Origin: DASRJG01 sp032124015
GTDB lineage: Bacteria > Acidobacteriota > Polarisedimenticolia > Polarisedimenticolales > DASRJG01
Direction of reading: 5' to 3'
Length of the DNA: 64,000 bases
NCBI GenBank assembly: GCA_032124015.1
Contig: JAQBEH010000121.1
Location: 1 to 64,000 of the forward strand
Shown here: positions 33,662 to 46,329 of the stretch, piece after piece
Layout of the letters: each line of letters starts with the position of its first letter
Numbering within the stretch: the first letter of the stretch is position 1
Translations under genes and position numbers: made by a program
The notes under the pieces: generated by a model
What the model saw: the letters and a program-made list of their open reading frames with translations, nothing else
Told to the model about the DNA's origin: nothing
Databases searched by the model: none

Positions 33662-34725
33662 TGCGGGAAACCCGCCGTCTCAAGCTCGACCGCATTGCGT
33701 CGTCCACGCGCAACGCCCGCCTCACGCCGGAGGTGTTCGTCGGCGCGGAGGTGATCGCGGAAGAGGGGTACATCCTCGCCGTGAGGATCAAGGACGACAA
33801 AAGCTCCTACAACACGATCGAGGACCCCTCGGGGCGGATGATCCCCCTTAGGGCCGGAGACGTGCTCGCCGGAACGCTCGGGTCGCGCCGGGCCCTCAAG
33901 GGTTACGCGGGGGTGGTCCCCGAGTCGATCGCGCCCGGCGACACGATCAACGTGTTGAACATGGGCGGCGTCCTCGGGCGCTGCACGTCGGCGCACCCCG
34001 ACTACGGCGCCCCGTTTTCCGCCGAGGTTATGGGCGCGGTGCTCGTCTTTCCCGCCCTCGGCGACCGCGTGGGCCGTCCGGCCCACATCAGAAACGGCGC
34101 GATTCTCCCGGCCGCGGTCCTCAACTCGCGGGTTCCGGTGATCTACATCGCCGGGACGTGCATGAACGCCGGGAAGACCGCCGCCGCGATCGAGTTGACC
34201 CGCGGCCTGACGCGCGCCGGACGGCGCGTCGCCGCGGCGAAGCTGACCGGTGTGGCGCTCATGCGCGACACCCTCGCGATGATGGACGCGGGCGCCGTCG
34301 CCGCTGCGACGTTCAACGACGCCGGAGCCGCGAGCACGCATGCGGGCATGACGGTGCCGGTGGCGCGCGGCGTGTTCAACCACCTGGCGGCCGCCTCGCC
34401 CGATGTCATCGTCGCCGAACTCGGCGATGGGATTCTCGGCGACTACGGGGTGCAGGACATCCTGCGCGACCCGGAGCTGATGAGCTTGGCCTGCGCGATC
34501 CTGATGGCGGCTCCGGATCCCGTTGGCTGCTGGGGATCGGTCACGCTGATGAAGGAGGTCTTCGGCCTGCGCGTCGACGTCATCACGGGTCCGGCAACCG
34601 ACAACGAGGTCGGCCGCGACTACGTGCGCGGCGTGCTCGGCCTCCCCGCCCACAACGCGTTCAAGGACCCGAGCGGCCTACTCGACGTGGTGGGACGATC
34701 GCTCGACTTGTGCGTGGCACGATGA
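33661..34725 (+). CDS. P-loop ATPase of unknown role inside arginine operon
   Basis: 354 residues. The N-terminal part (1-150) is beta-rich, with repeated Gly-rich turns; the C-terminal part starts with VPVIYIAGTCMNAGKTAAAIEL, a Walker A loop (G165-T173) of the SIMIBI/dethiobiotin-synthetase type, similar to DUF1611-like proteins. An acidic segment (VIVAELGDGILGDYG) may serve as Walker B. No standard arginine enzyme has this fold. It overlaps argG (TGATG) and argC (ATGA), so it is produced in step with them. Possible roles: ATP-dependent ligase or activator for the acyl group, a missing pathway step, or a regulator. None can be chosen from sequence. Confidence 0.85.
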   Translation: MRETRRLKLDRIASSTRNARLTPEVFVGAEVIAEEGYILAVRIKDDKSSYNTIEDPSGRMIPLRAGDVLAGTLGSRRALKGYAGVVPESIAPGDTINVLNMGGVLGRCTSAHPDYGAPFSAEVMGAVLVFPALGDRVGRPAHIRNGAILPAAVLNSRVPVIYIAGTCMNAGKTAAAIELTRGLTRAGRRVAAAKLTGVALMRDTLAMMDAGAVAAATFNDAGAASTHAGMTVPVARGVFNHLAAASPDVIVAELGDGILGDYGVQDILRDPELMSLACAILMAAPDPVGCWGSVTLMKEVFGLRVDVITGPATDNEVGRDYVRGVLGLPAHNAFKDPSGLLDVVGRSLDLCVAR

Positions 34726-35735
34726 AGACCGCCGTCATCGGCGCCTCCGGCTTCGTCGGGGGCGAGCTGCTGCGCCTGCTGCACGGGCATCCCGAGTTCG
34801 ACGAGATCACCGCCGTCAGCCGAAGCCGGGCGGGCCGTCCCTACGCCGAAGCCCATCCGGCGCTCGCCGGGATCGATGGCCACTTCGAAGCGATCACGCC
34901 CGGCGAGGCGGCGGCAGGACGCGATGTCGTCTTCTTGTGTCTCGAGCACGGCGAAGCCGCTGGGGTCGTGGACGAGATCGTCGGTGCGAAGCCGGGGATC
35001 GTCTGCGACCTCTCCGCGGACTTCCGTGTCCGCGACCGTGGCCTGCACGAGCGGCACTACGGCCCGCGGCACTCGGCTGGGGCCGACCGTTTCGTCTACG
35101 CGCTCGCCGACGTGCTCGGGCCGGAACTGCGCGACGCGAAAGCGCTCGCGGCACCCGGCTGCTTCGCGACCGCGGCCCAGCTGGCCCTGTGGCCGCTGGC
35201 GCGCCTCGACCCTTCGGGGCCTCCCGTCCTGTTCGCCGTGACCGGCTCCTCCGGCGCCGGTGCCAAGCCGAAGGACACGACGCACCACCCCCTGCGGGCG
35301 AACGACCTGTTCGCGTACGCGACGCTGGGCCACCGCCACGAGGCGGAGATCGAGGAACAGTGGCGGCGCTGGACCGGCCGCGACGAGGCGCCCCGGCTCG
35401 CGGTGCACGCCGGGCCTTTCGTTCGTGGGATCTACCTGACGCTCCACGCGCGCTCGCCACGTGCGGCGGAGGCACAAGCCATCTATCGCGACGCGTATGC
35501 GGGTCGCCGGTTCGTGCGCGTGCTCGACGAACCACCGCATCTCGCGCGCGTGCTCGGGACCAACCGCGCCGACCTGCACGTCGCCGCCGACGCGGCGACC
35601 GGCGAGATCCAGGTGAGCGTGGCGATCGACAACCTCATCAAGGGGGCCGCGGGACAAGCGATCCAGGCGGTGAACCTCGCGCTGGGCCTCGACGAAGCGG
35701 CGGGACTCCCCGTTGCCGGAACTTATCCATGCTGA
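34722..35735 (+). CDS. argC: N-acyl-gamma-glutamyl-phosphate reductase
   Basis: 337 residues. NADPH-dependent reduction of N-acylglutamyl phosphate to the semialdehyde. The Rossmann motif GASGFVGGELLRLL is at the N-terminus and the catalytic Cys is in LAAPGCFATAAQLA; the TGSSGAGAKP loop and LGHRHEAEIE segment are typical of ArgC. Start ATG overlaps the previous stop. The stop lies inside the next gene, which begins 7 nt earlier. In this operon the acyl group may be acetyl or succinyl. Confidence 0.95.
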   Translation: MKTAVIGASGFVGGELLRLLHGHPEFDEITAVSRSRAGRPYAEAHPALAGIDGHFEAITPGEAAAGRDVVFLCLEHGEAAGVVDEIVGAKPGIVCDLSADFRVRDRGLHERHYGPRHSAGADRFVYALADVLGPELRDAKALAAPGCFATAAQLALWPLARLDPSGPPVLFAVTGSSGAGAKPKDTTHHPLRANDLFAYATLGHRHEAEIEEQWRRWTGRDEAPRLAVHAGPFVRGIYLTLHARSPRAAEAQAIYRDAYAGRRFVRVLDEPPHLARVLGTNRADLHVAADAATGEIQVSVAIDNLIKGAAGQAIQAVNLALGLDEAAGLPVAGTYPC

Positions 35736-36766
35736 ACTCGCAGCCCACGGCGACGGCCAAGCGTGACGTCCTATCGGTCGAGGACCTCCCGGGCGGCGAG
35801 TTCGAGGCGATCCTAGAACTGGCGGCGCGCGTCAAACGAGGCGAACTCCGGGGCGGCCTCGAGGGGAAGATCCTGGCGCTCGTCTTCCTCGACCCGAGCC
35901 TGCGCACGCGCGCGAGCTTCGAAGCGGCGATGGCGCGGCACGGCGGGCACGCGATCGTCATCGAGCCCGGTCGAGGCAGTTGGCCGCTCGAGCTTGCGGA
36001 AGGCGCGGTCATGGACGCGGACCGCACCGAGCATCTGATCGAAGCGGCGCGCGTGCTCGGCCGCTACGCGGACGCTCTCGGCGTGCGCTCCTTCGCACGT
36101 GGTGACCGGTGGTCGGACGTTCGCAAGGATGCGGTCGTGCGCGGGTTCGCGCGCCACTGCGAGAAACCGGTCATCAATCTCGAATCCGCCCGGCGCCATC
36201 CCTGCCAGGAACTGGCGGATGCGATGACGCTCGTCGAGAAGCTCGGCGATCCGCGGGGCAAGAAGTTCGTGCTCTCGTGGACGTGGCACCCGAAGGCGCT
36301 ACCGACGGCGGTGCCCGCGAGCGCGGCCCTGGCGGCCGCGCGGCTCGGCATGGACGTCGTCATCGCGCGGCCCCCGGGGTTCGATCTCGACCCGGAAGAC
36401 GCGGCGCTGATCGCGACGACGGCGGGAGCCGCCGGCGGATCACTGGCGCTTGCTGCCGACCAGGACGCCGCCTGCGCGGGCGCGCACGCGATCTACGCGA
36501 AGGCCTGGGGCGGACTCGACCGCTTCGAGGACGAGGCGAAGGAGGCGGCGAGGCGCCATGCGTATCGCGATTGGCAGGTGCGGTTGCGTCATGTCGCGGC
36601 CTCGAAGAACGGAGCGGGCCTCGTGATGCACTGCCTGCCCGTGCGCCGCAACGTGGAGATCGAGGATGCGGTGCTCGACGGGCCGTCGAGCGCCGTCGTT
36701 GACCAAGCCGAAAACCGGCTGCACGCGCAGCGCGCGCTGTTGCTGCGCCTGTTCGGCGCGGCGTAG
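35729..36766 (+). CDS. argF': N-acetyl/N-succinyl-ornithine carbamoyltransferase
   Basis: 345 residues. The carbamoyl-phosphate motif is SLRTR (57-61), with HPCQELADAM and HCLPVRRNVEI further on. The segments GRGSWPLELAEGAVM, FVLSWTWHPKALPTAV and VYAKxWG-like AIYAKAWGG are those of acetylornithine (Xanthomonas) and succinylornithine (Bacteroides) carbamoyltransferases, not of normal ArgF. By my recollected alignment, the residue that chooses acetyl (Glu92 in Xanthomonas) or succinyl (Pro90 in Bacteroides) is Thr100 here, so the natural substrate is uncertain and perhaps succinylornithine. The product is an acylcitrulline that the following deacylase would hydrolyse. The ATG at 35729 overlaps argC. 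Confidence 0.92.
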   Translation: MLNSQPTATAKRDVLSVEDLPGGEFEAILELAARVKRGELRGGLEGKILALVFLDPSLRTRASFEAAMARHGGHAIVIEPGRGSWPLELAEGAVMDADRTEHLIEAARVLGRYADALGVRSFARGDRWSDVRKDAVVRGFARHCEKPVINLESARRHPCQELADAMTLVEKLGDPRGKKFVLSWTWHPKALPTAVPASAALAAARLGMDVVIARPPGFDLDPEDAALIATTAGAAGGSLALAADQDAACAGAHAIYAKAWGGLDRFEDEAKEAARRHAYRDWQVRLRHVAASKNGAGLVMHCLPVRRNVEIEDAVLDGPSSAVVDQAENRLHAQRALLLRLFGAA

Positions 36767-36781
36767 ATCGGGGGCGAAGCA

Positions 36782-37705
36782 GTGATCGAAGGACTTGCGG
36801 GATTGAAGGGAGCGCTCGGCTACGTGCGCGCGTACCGGGGAAAGACGTTCGTCGTCAAGATCGGCGGCGAGGTGCTCGGCGACGGGCGTGCGCGGGACGC
36901 CTTGGCGGCCCAGATCGGCCTCCTCCACTCACTCGGCATCCGGTGCGTCCTCGTGCACGGCGGCGGGTCGCAGGCCACCGCGCTCGGGCGGCGGCTGGGC
37001 GTCGAACCGACGATCGTTGCCGGACGGAGGGTGACCGATGACGCACAGCTCGAGATCGCGAAGATGGCGTTCGCGGGGGCGGTCAAGGTCGATCTTCTCG
37101 CGGCGCTCCGGCACAACCACGTCGCCGCGGTCGGCCTCACCGGTGTCGACGCCGATCTGCTCACCGCCACGCGCCGCCCACCACAAATGGTGCGCTGCGA
37201 CGACGGCCGCTCTTGCCTCGTGGACTTCGGCCACGTCGGCGACATCGAGCGCGTCGACGTCTCGGTGCTCCTGACGCTCCTTCTCGCCGGGTTCGTACCC
37301 GTCGTGTCGAGCCTCGCGGGGGACGCGGAAGGGAACGTCTACAACGTCAATGCCGATACGGTCGCCGAGAAGATCGCGATCGCGCTCAAGGCGACGAAGC
37401 TGCTGGTGCTCACCGGCGCCCCCGGCGTTTTGCGCGACGCCACGGATCCGACCACGGTCGTCAGCTTCGCGGATGCCCTGGACCTCGAGACGCTCGTGAT
37501 GAGCGGCGCGATCTCGGGCGGCATGCGGCCGAAGGTCGAAGCCTGCGTGCGTGCGGCAGAGGGCGGCGTGGAGCGTACGCACATCCTGGATGGACGAGCG
37601 GCGGACGCGCTGCTGCTCGAGGTCTTCACGGGGGCCGGGTGCGGAACGATGATCGTCCGCCGCAAGGGAACGGAGGCCTACGCGGATGCGGAGCTCGCCG
37701 GATGA
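36782..37705 (+). CDS. argB: N-acylglutamate kinase
   Basis: 307 residues from a GTG at 36782 preceded by GGGGGCGA. Phosphorylates N-acylglutamate with ATP. The amino-acid-kinase motifs are clear: VVKIGGEVL (phosphate-binding Lys), LVHGGGSQA and NVNADTVAEKIA near the C-terminal half, then MRPKVEACVRA. Slightly longer than typical, with a C-terminal KGTEAYADAELAG that overlaps the next gene by 20 nt. Whether it acts on acetyl- or succinyl-glutamate is open; the family normally uses acetyl. Confidence 0.94.
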   Translation: MIEGLAGLKGALGYVRAYRGKTFVVKIGGEVLGDGRARDALAAQIGLLHSLGIRCVLVHGGGSQATALGRRLGVEPTIVAGRRVTDDAQLEIAKMAFAGAVKVDLLAALRHNHVAAVGLTGVDADLLTATRRPPQMVRCDDGRSCLVDFGHVGDIERVDVSVLLTLLLAGFVPVVSSLAGDAEGNVYNVNADTVAEKIAIALKATKLLVLTGAPGVLRDATDPTTVVSFADALDLETLVMSGAISGGMRPKVEACVRAAEGGVERTHILDGRAADALLLEVFTGAGCGTMIVRRKGTEAYADAELAG

Positions 37706-38750
37706 GGCTGCGCTCTTGCGCAAGCTCGTCGCGATCCCGTCGGTGAGCGGCACCGAGGCCGCGGTCGCGCGGTGCGCTTTCGAGGCCGCGCTCTCGTTCG
37801 GCCTTCGCGCCGAGATTGCGCCCCACGGCGTGGTCGTCACGGCCGGACGGACGGAGCGCCCTGCGCTCGCCTTCGTCTCCCATCTCGACACCGTGCCTCC
37901 CGGAGAGGGGTGGACACGGGAGCCGTTCGCCGCGGAGGCGGCGGACGGCCGGTTGTACGGACGGGGTGCGTCCGATGCCAAGGCTTCGGTTGCGGCCATG
38001 CTCGCCGCGGCCGCCGACGCCGAGAGCGAGGGCCGGCTTCGAGGCCGTCTCCTGGTCATTCTCGGCTTCGGAGAGGAAACGCGGGACTCGACGATGGCCG
38101 CGGCCGTGGCGGCGTGCGGGCCGCTGGACGCCGCAGTCGTGGGCGAGCCGACGGGACTCGACTTCGCCATTGCGCAACGCGGTCTGATGATGGTGGATCT
38201 CGTGGCGCGCGGAACGCAAGGACACGCGGGGCACGCGCGCGAACCGGGGTTCAAGAACGCCCTCGTCGAGCTGGCACGTGACCTCGTTCGCCTGGACGGA
38301 CTGTTCGACGATCGCGAGCACCCCGTGCTCGGGCGCGTCACCGCCACGCCGACCATTGCGGAGGCCGGCATCGGTCGAAACGTCACGCCGAAGACCGCGC
38401 GCGCCCTGCTCGACGTGCGCTCGACACCCGACTGGACTCACGCCGAGATCGCGGAGCGGTTGCGCGCGTCGCTCGCCTCCGAGGTCGTGGTGGTGTCCGA
38501 ACGGCTCGTGCCGTGCCAGACGCCGCAGGGCTCGCGCCTGCTTGATGCCGCACTCCGCGCAAGGCCGACGGGCCGGCGTTACGGCAGCCCGACGTGCTCC
38601 GATTGGGTGTTCTTGAAGGACGTCGACGTCGTGAAGTGCGGGCCGGGAGACACGCTCCTATCGCACGCACCCGACGAGTGGGTGTCGCTGGCCGAAGTTC
38701 GGGCCGCGCGAACGTTTTACGCGACTCTCGCGCAGGGCTACCTGTCGTGA
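37686..38750 (+). CDS. argE: M20-family acylcitrulline/acylornithine deacylase
   Basis: 354 residues. Two-zinc M20 amidohydrolase: metal ligands in SHLDTV (H66), ASDAK (D97) and GEET (E130/E131), with VGEPT following. The hydrolysed amide in this operon should be N-acylcitrulline, as in Xanthomonas, because the carbamoyltransferase works on the acylated substrate. GGAGG is about 9 nt before the ATG at 37686, which lies inside the argB end. The stop overlaps the argH GTG (GTGA). LysK- or DapE-like activity cannot be excluded on sequence alone. Confidence 0.9.
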   Translation: MRSSPDEAALLRKLVAIPSVSGTEAAVARCAFEAALSFGLRAEIAPHGVVVTAGRTERPALAFVSHLDTVPPGEGWTREPFAAEAADGRLYGRGASDAKASVAAMLAAAADAESEGRLRGRLLVILGFGEETRDSTMAAAVAACGPLDAAVVGEPTGLDFAIAQRGLMMVDLVARGTQGHAGHAREPGFKNALVELARDLVRLDGLFDDREHPVLGRVTATPTIAEAGIGRNVTPKTARALLDVRSTPDWTHAEIAERLRASLASEVVVVSERLVPCQTPQGSRLLDAALRARPTGRRYGSPTCSDWVFLKDVDVVKCGPGDTLLSHAPDEWVSLAEVRAARTFYATLAQGYLS

Positions 38751-40126
38751 GCCGGCGGCCGCGACCCGAGGCCACGGCCCTCTGGGGAGCGGGAGGCGGC
38801 CCGAGGGCCGACGTGCTCCGCTACACCGCGGGAGACGACGCGCAGTGGGACGCGCGTCTCATCCGCTGGGACGTGTTGGGAAGTCTGGGACACGTGGAAG
38901 GGCTGTCCGCGTCGGGGCTTCTCTCGCGCTCGGCGGAGGCGCGGCTGCGCCGGGCGCTCCGCGAGGCACTGCGCGCCGCCGATCGAGGCCGCCTGCGCAT
39001 CGCGGCCGATCACGAGGACGTTCACACCGCCGTCGAACTCTGGATCACTAAGCGACTCGGCGAGGACGGCGAGCGCCTCCACACCGGCCGCTCGCGCAAC
39101 GATCAGATCGCTTGCGACCTGCGCCTGTATCTCAAGGACCGGCTCCTGGCGCTTCACGGCGACACGTCGGCGCTCGTGGGCGCGCTTTTGGCGTTCGCGG
39201 CGACGCACCGCACCGCGCTCTGGCCGGGCACCACGCACGGGCGCCGCGCGATGCCTTCGTCCGCGGGTGCGTGGGCGGCCGCCTTCGCGGACGGGTTGCT
39301 CGTGACCCTCGAGGGGCTTCCGGCCGTGTGGGCGCGCGTCGATCGGTCGCCGTTAGGCTCCGGCGCGGGCTACGGCGTGCCGCTCCCCCTCGATCGTGAA
39401 GCGACGGCTCGCGCGCTCGGATTCGCCACGGTCGAGCACATGCCTGCGACCGTGCAGAACGGGCGCGGCAAGCTCGAGGCCGCCGTGCTGTCCTTCTGCT
39501 CCGAGATCGCACACGAGGTCTCGCGTCTCGCCTGCGACGCAATCGCTCTTTCCGGGGAAGACACGGGGTTCCTCGTGATCCCGCAAGAGCTCTGCACGGG
39601 CTCGAGCCTCATGCCGCACAAGAGGAATCCGGACGTCTTTGAGCTGACGCGCGCCCGCGCGGCACTCGTGGATGCGCAGCTCGTCACGGTGCTGCAGCTG
39701 AAATCCAAGCTCCACGGCGGCTACAACCGCGACGTCCAGCTCTTGAAGCCGCCACTGTTCGGCGGGATCGACACGACCTCGGAGATATTGCAGATGACGG
39801 CGGCCGCGCTCCCGCATCTCGCCGTCGATCGGGCTCGCAGCTTGGCCGCCCTCGACGCTGGAACGATGTCCACCGACGAAGCGCTGCGGCTTGTGGAAGC
39901 AGGGGTCCCGTTCCGCACGGCCTACCGGGACGTCGCCGCGGCGATCGCCCGCGGGGAGGGGTTCGCGCGGCCTGCTCCTTCCGAGATTCTGCGGCGACGG
40001 ACATCGACCGGTGGGCTGGGCAATCTCGGCCTATCAACGCTGAGGGGACGCCTCGCACGGGAACGGCGCTGGTCTCGCGTTGCCCGCGCGCGTTTCAATG
40101 CGGCGATGAGCCGGCTTGCGGGATAA
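38747..40126 (+). CDS. argH: Argininosuccinate lyase
   Basis: 459 residues. Splits argininosuccinate into arginine and fumarate. The superfamily signature GSSLMPHKRNP contains the catalytic serine (S286); HTGRSRNDQI and the TTHGRRAMP segment (normally TH-x-Q-x-AQP) bind substrate. That second motif is atypical: the usual Gln and AQP are replaced by Arg and AMP. Start GTG at 38747 overlaps the argE stop; longer frame upstream is a shadow. Stop TAA is 7 nt before the argR ATG. Confidence 0.94.
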   Translation: MSRRPRPEATALWGAGGGPRADVLRYTAGDDAQWDARLIRWDVLGSLGHVEGLSASGLLSRSAEARLRRALREALRAADRGRLRIAADHEDVHTAVELWITKRLGEDGERLHTGRSRNDQIACDLRLYLKDRLLALHGDTSALVGALLAFAATHRTALWPGTTHGRRAMPSSAGAWAAAFADGLLVTLEGLPAVWARVDRSPLGSGAGYGVPLPLDREATARALGFATVEHMPATVQNGRGKLEAAVLSFCSEIAHEVSRLACDAIALSGEDTGFLVIPQELCTGSSLMPHKRNPDVFELTRARAALVDAQLVTVLQLKSKLHGGYNRDVQLLKPPLFGGIDTTSEILQMTAAALPHLAVDRARSLAALDAGTMSTDEALRLVEAGVPFRTAYRDVAAAIARGEGFARPAPSEILRRRTSTGGLGNLGLSTLRGRLARERRWSRVARARFNAAMSRLAG

Positions 40127-40133
40127 TGAGCCC

Positions 40134-40580
40134 ATGCCGACGGAACGGGATCAGCGGCGGCGGCGCATCCTCGAACTCGTCGCTTCGCGGGAGCTTCGCA
40201 CGCAGGAGGAGCTTGCCGAAGCACTCGCCAAGGCGGGCTGGGCGGCGAACCAATCGTCGGTGAGCCGCGACATCGGGGCGCTCGGCCTCGTGAAGATCGA
40301 CGGCGTCTACCGCCGGCCGCCCAAGGTGACGCGCCCTCGAGGGAACCCCGACCTAGACCGCATCGCGGAGGTCGTGTCGTCCATCGAATCCGCGGGGGAC
40401 GCACTCATCGTCCTCAAGACCCCTGCCGGTGAGGCCAACCACGTCGCCATCGGCCTCGATCGCCTCGCGTGGCCGGAAGTCGTCGGCACGATCGCCGGCG
40501 ACGACACGATCTTCGTGGCCGTACGTGACCGCGCGGCGAAGGTGCGCACACTTGCGCGGCTCGGGAAGCTGCGGGGATAG
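40134..40580 (+). CDS. argR: Arginine repressor
   Basis: 148 residues. N-terminal winged helix with the recognition segment NQSSVSRDIGALGLVK and a C-terminal hexamerisation/arginine-binding domain containing GDDTIFVAVRD (family: GDDT). Binds arginine and represses at ARG boxes. Last gene of the arginine operon, 7 nt after argH; the operator in front of argG suggests autoregulation. ATG at 40134 preferred over a TTG six codons earlier. Confidence 0.93.
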   Translation: MPTERDQRRRRILELVASRELRTQEELAEALAKAGWAANQSSVSRDIGALGLVKIDGVYRRPPKVTRPRGNPDLDRIAEVVSSIESAGDALIVLKTPAGEANHVAIGLDRLAWPEVVGTIAGDDTIFVAVRDRAAKVRTLARLGKLRG

Positions 40581-40600
40581 CAGGAGTCGTCTCAGTTAGA

Positions 40601-40650
40601 TTCAAAATATTTCTAATAAGTTCATATATGTTCTAAATTGTTCGAGTTTA
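40601..40650. repeat. Five 10-bp phased TTC repeats in AT-rich island
   Basis: Five consecutive 10-bp units each begin with TTC and are otherwise A/T rich (TTCAAAATAT, TTCTAATAAG, TTCATATATG, TTCTAAATTG, TTCGAGTTTA). The spacing is one helical turn, so the TTC bases lie on one face of the DNA. The island is the most AT-rich stretch in the window, 91 nt upstream of the kinase/sigma54 activator start. It looks like a protein-binding array or intrinsically bent promoter DNA. Confidence 0.7.
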
Positions 40651-40740
40651 TCCGAGCATCTCGTCTCAACTTGATACGATCTCCCGTCAGAAACGCACCG
40701 TTCGGCCGTATATTCCGCTCATTATTAAAAGGGGTTCGGC

Positions 40741-45561
<4,821 letters not shown>

Positions 45562-45663
45562 AAAAAACTTTCAAAAAGTTTCGGCCTCTGGACGCGCCAG
45601 GAACGTAACCGCACCCTGCCGACGCGCACGAATTCTTCTAGCCAGACCCCCGCCAAACACGTT

Positions 45664-45740
45664 CTCGTAACGCCTCCGGACACCCTGTTTCGGGTTGTCG
45701 GCGTTTCCGCCGATTACACACTCGTGCTTACCGTTACGAG
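45664..45740. promoter_or_regulatory. Inverted CTCGTAACG / CGTTACGAG pair
   Basis: CTCGTAACG (45664-45672) and its exact reverse complement (45732-45740) flank 59 bp in the 270-nt gap upstream of the small exported gene. A third related CGTAAC lies near 45605. Distance and dyad symmetry suit regulator sites, perhaps for the neighbouring sigma54 activator. No -24/-12 promoter (GG-N10-GC) was found between them and the gene, so this link is unproven. Confidence 0.4.
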
Positions 45741-45831
45741 CATTGCGTCTCCATTTGAGACTCCCATCTTGAACCCTCGAGCCGCGCGGGATTCAACGAA
45801 CGAGGTGATGGCGGCTCAGGGAGATAGGCAG

Positions 45832-46215
45832 ATGCGCAACCAGATGAGCGACAAGATGAGCGGCTCGCGACTCTCGATGGTGATCGCGGTCGCGTTGGGC
45901 GTCCTGGTGATGATGGTCGGCGCGCCGGCCGTCGCCGGGACCGAGTCGCTCGCCGTCAAGAACGTGAGCGTCAGCGGCGGCATCGTGCAGGTCACCGTCA
46001 AGAACGTCTCGATGGCCCCGGCCTCGTCGTCGGTCACGGTGGAGGCCGAGGTCAACGGCGTGTCGAGCTTTAGCGTCGTTCCCGTTGTGCTGCTCCCCGG
46101 CCAGAGTTCAACCGTCAACGCCGCGTTCACGGGAGCTGTTAGCAGCGTGAAGTCGGTTGGGATTGGCCTCAGCGTCGCCGACGAAGGCATCGCAGACGAT
46201 TCGGTGCCTTTCTAG
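45832..46215 (+). CDS. Small exported CARDB-like protein
   Basis: 127 residues. Signal peptide about 1-36 (VIAVALGVLVMMVGAPAVAG), then a mature part of about 90 residues rich in Val, Ser and Thr with regular beta-strand spacing and few charges, ending in the acidic ADEGIADDSVPF. The VTVKNVSMAPASSS ... LLPGQSSTV pattern resembles CARDB/Ig-like cell-adhesion domains. ATG 45832 has GGGAGA 7 nt upstream, better than two earlier in-frame ATGs. A strong terminator follows, so it is probably its own transcript. Function unknown. Confidence 0.75.
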   Translation: MRNQMSDKMSGSRLSMVIAVALGVLVMMVGAPAVAGTESLAVKNVSVSGGIVQVTVKNVSMAPASSSVTVEAEVNGVSSFSVVPVVLLPGQSSTVNAAFTGAVSSVKSVGIGLSVADEGIADDSVPF

Positions 46216-46271
46216 TACTCAGCAAAATTAGGCCGTCGGCCTTCCCCCCCGACAGGTCGACGGCCTCTTCG

Positions 46272-46313
46272 AACGCCCGCCCCTTCATGGTGAAGTGGCG
46301 GGCGTTGTTTTTT
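46272..46313 (+). terminator. Intrinsic terminator
   Basis: AACGCCCGCC (46272-46281) pairs perfectly with GGCGGGCGTT (46297-46306), with an inner TTCA/TGAA stem, followed by G and six T. It ends the small exported gene and lies only 16 nt before the aconitase start, so the aconitase promoter or ribosome site must overlap or be attenuated by it. Confidence 0.88.
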
Positions 46314-46329
46314 CTGCAACAATTCGGGC

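Noticed and set aside
45565..45581. AAACTTT / AAAGTTT hairpin just after the sigma54 activator gene as terminator
   Set aside because: The stem is short and A/T-only with no T-run, so it would be too weak; I list no terminator there.
45741..45831. sigma54 -24/-12 promoter before the small exported gene
   Set aside because: No GG-N10-GC arrangement close to consensus was found in this interval.
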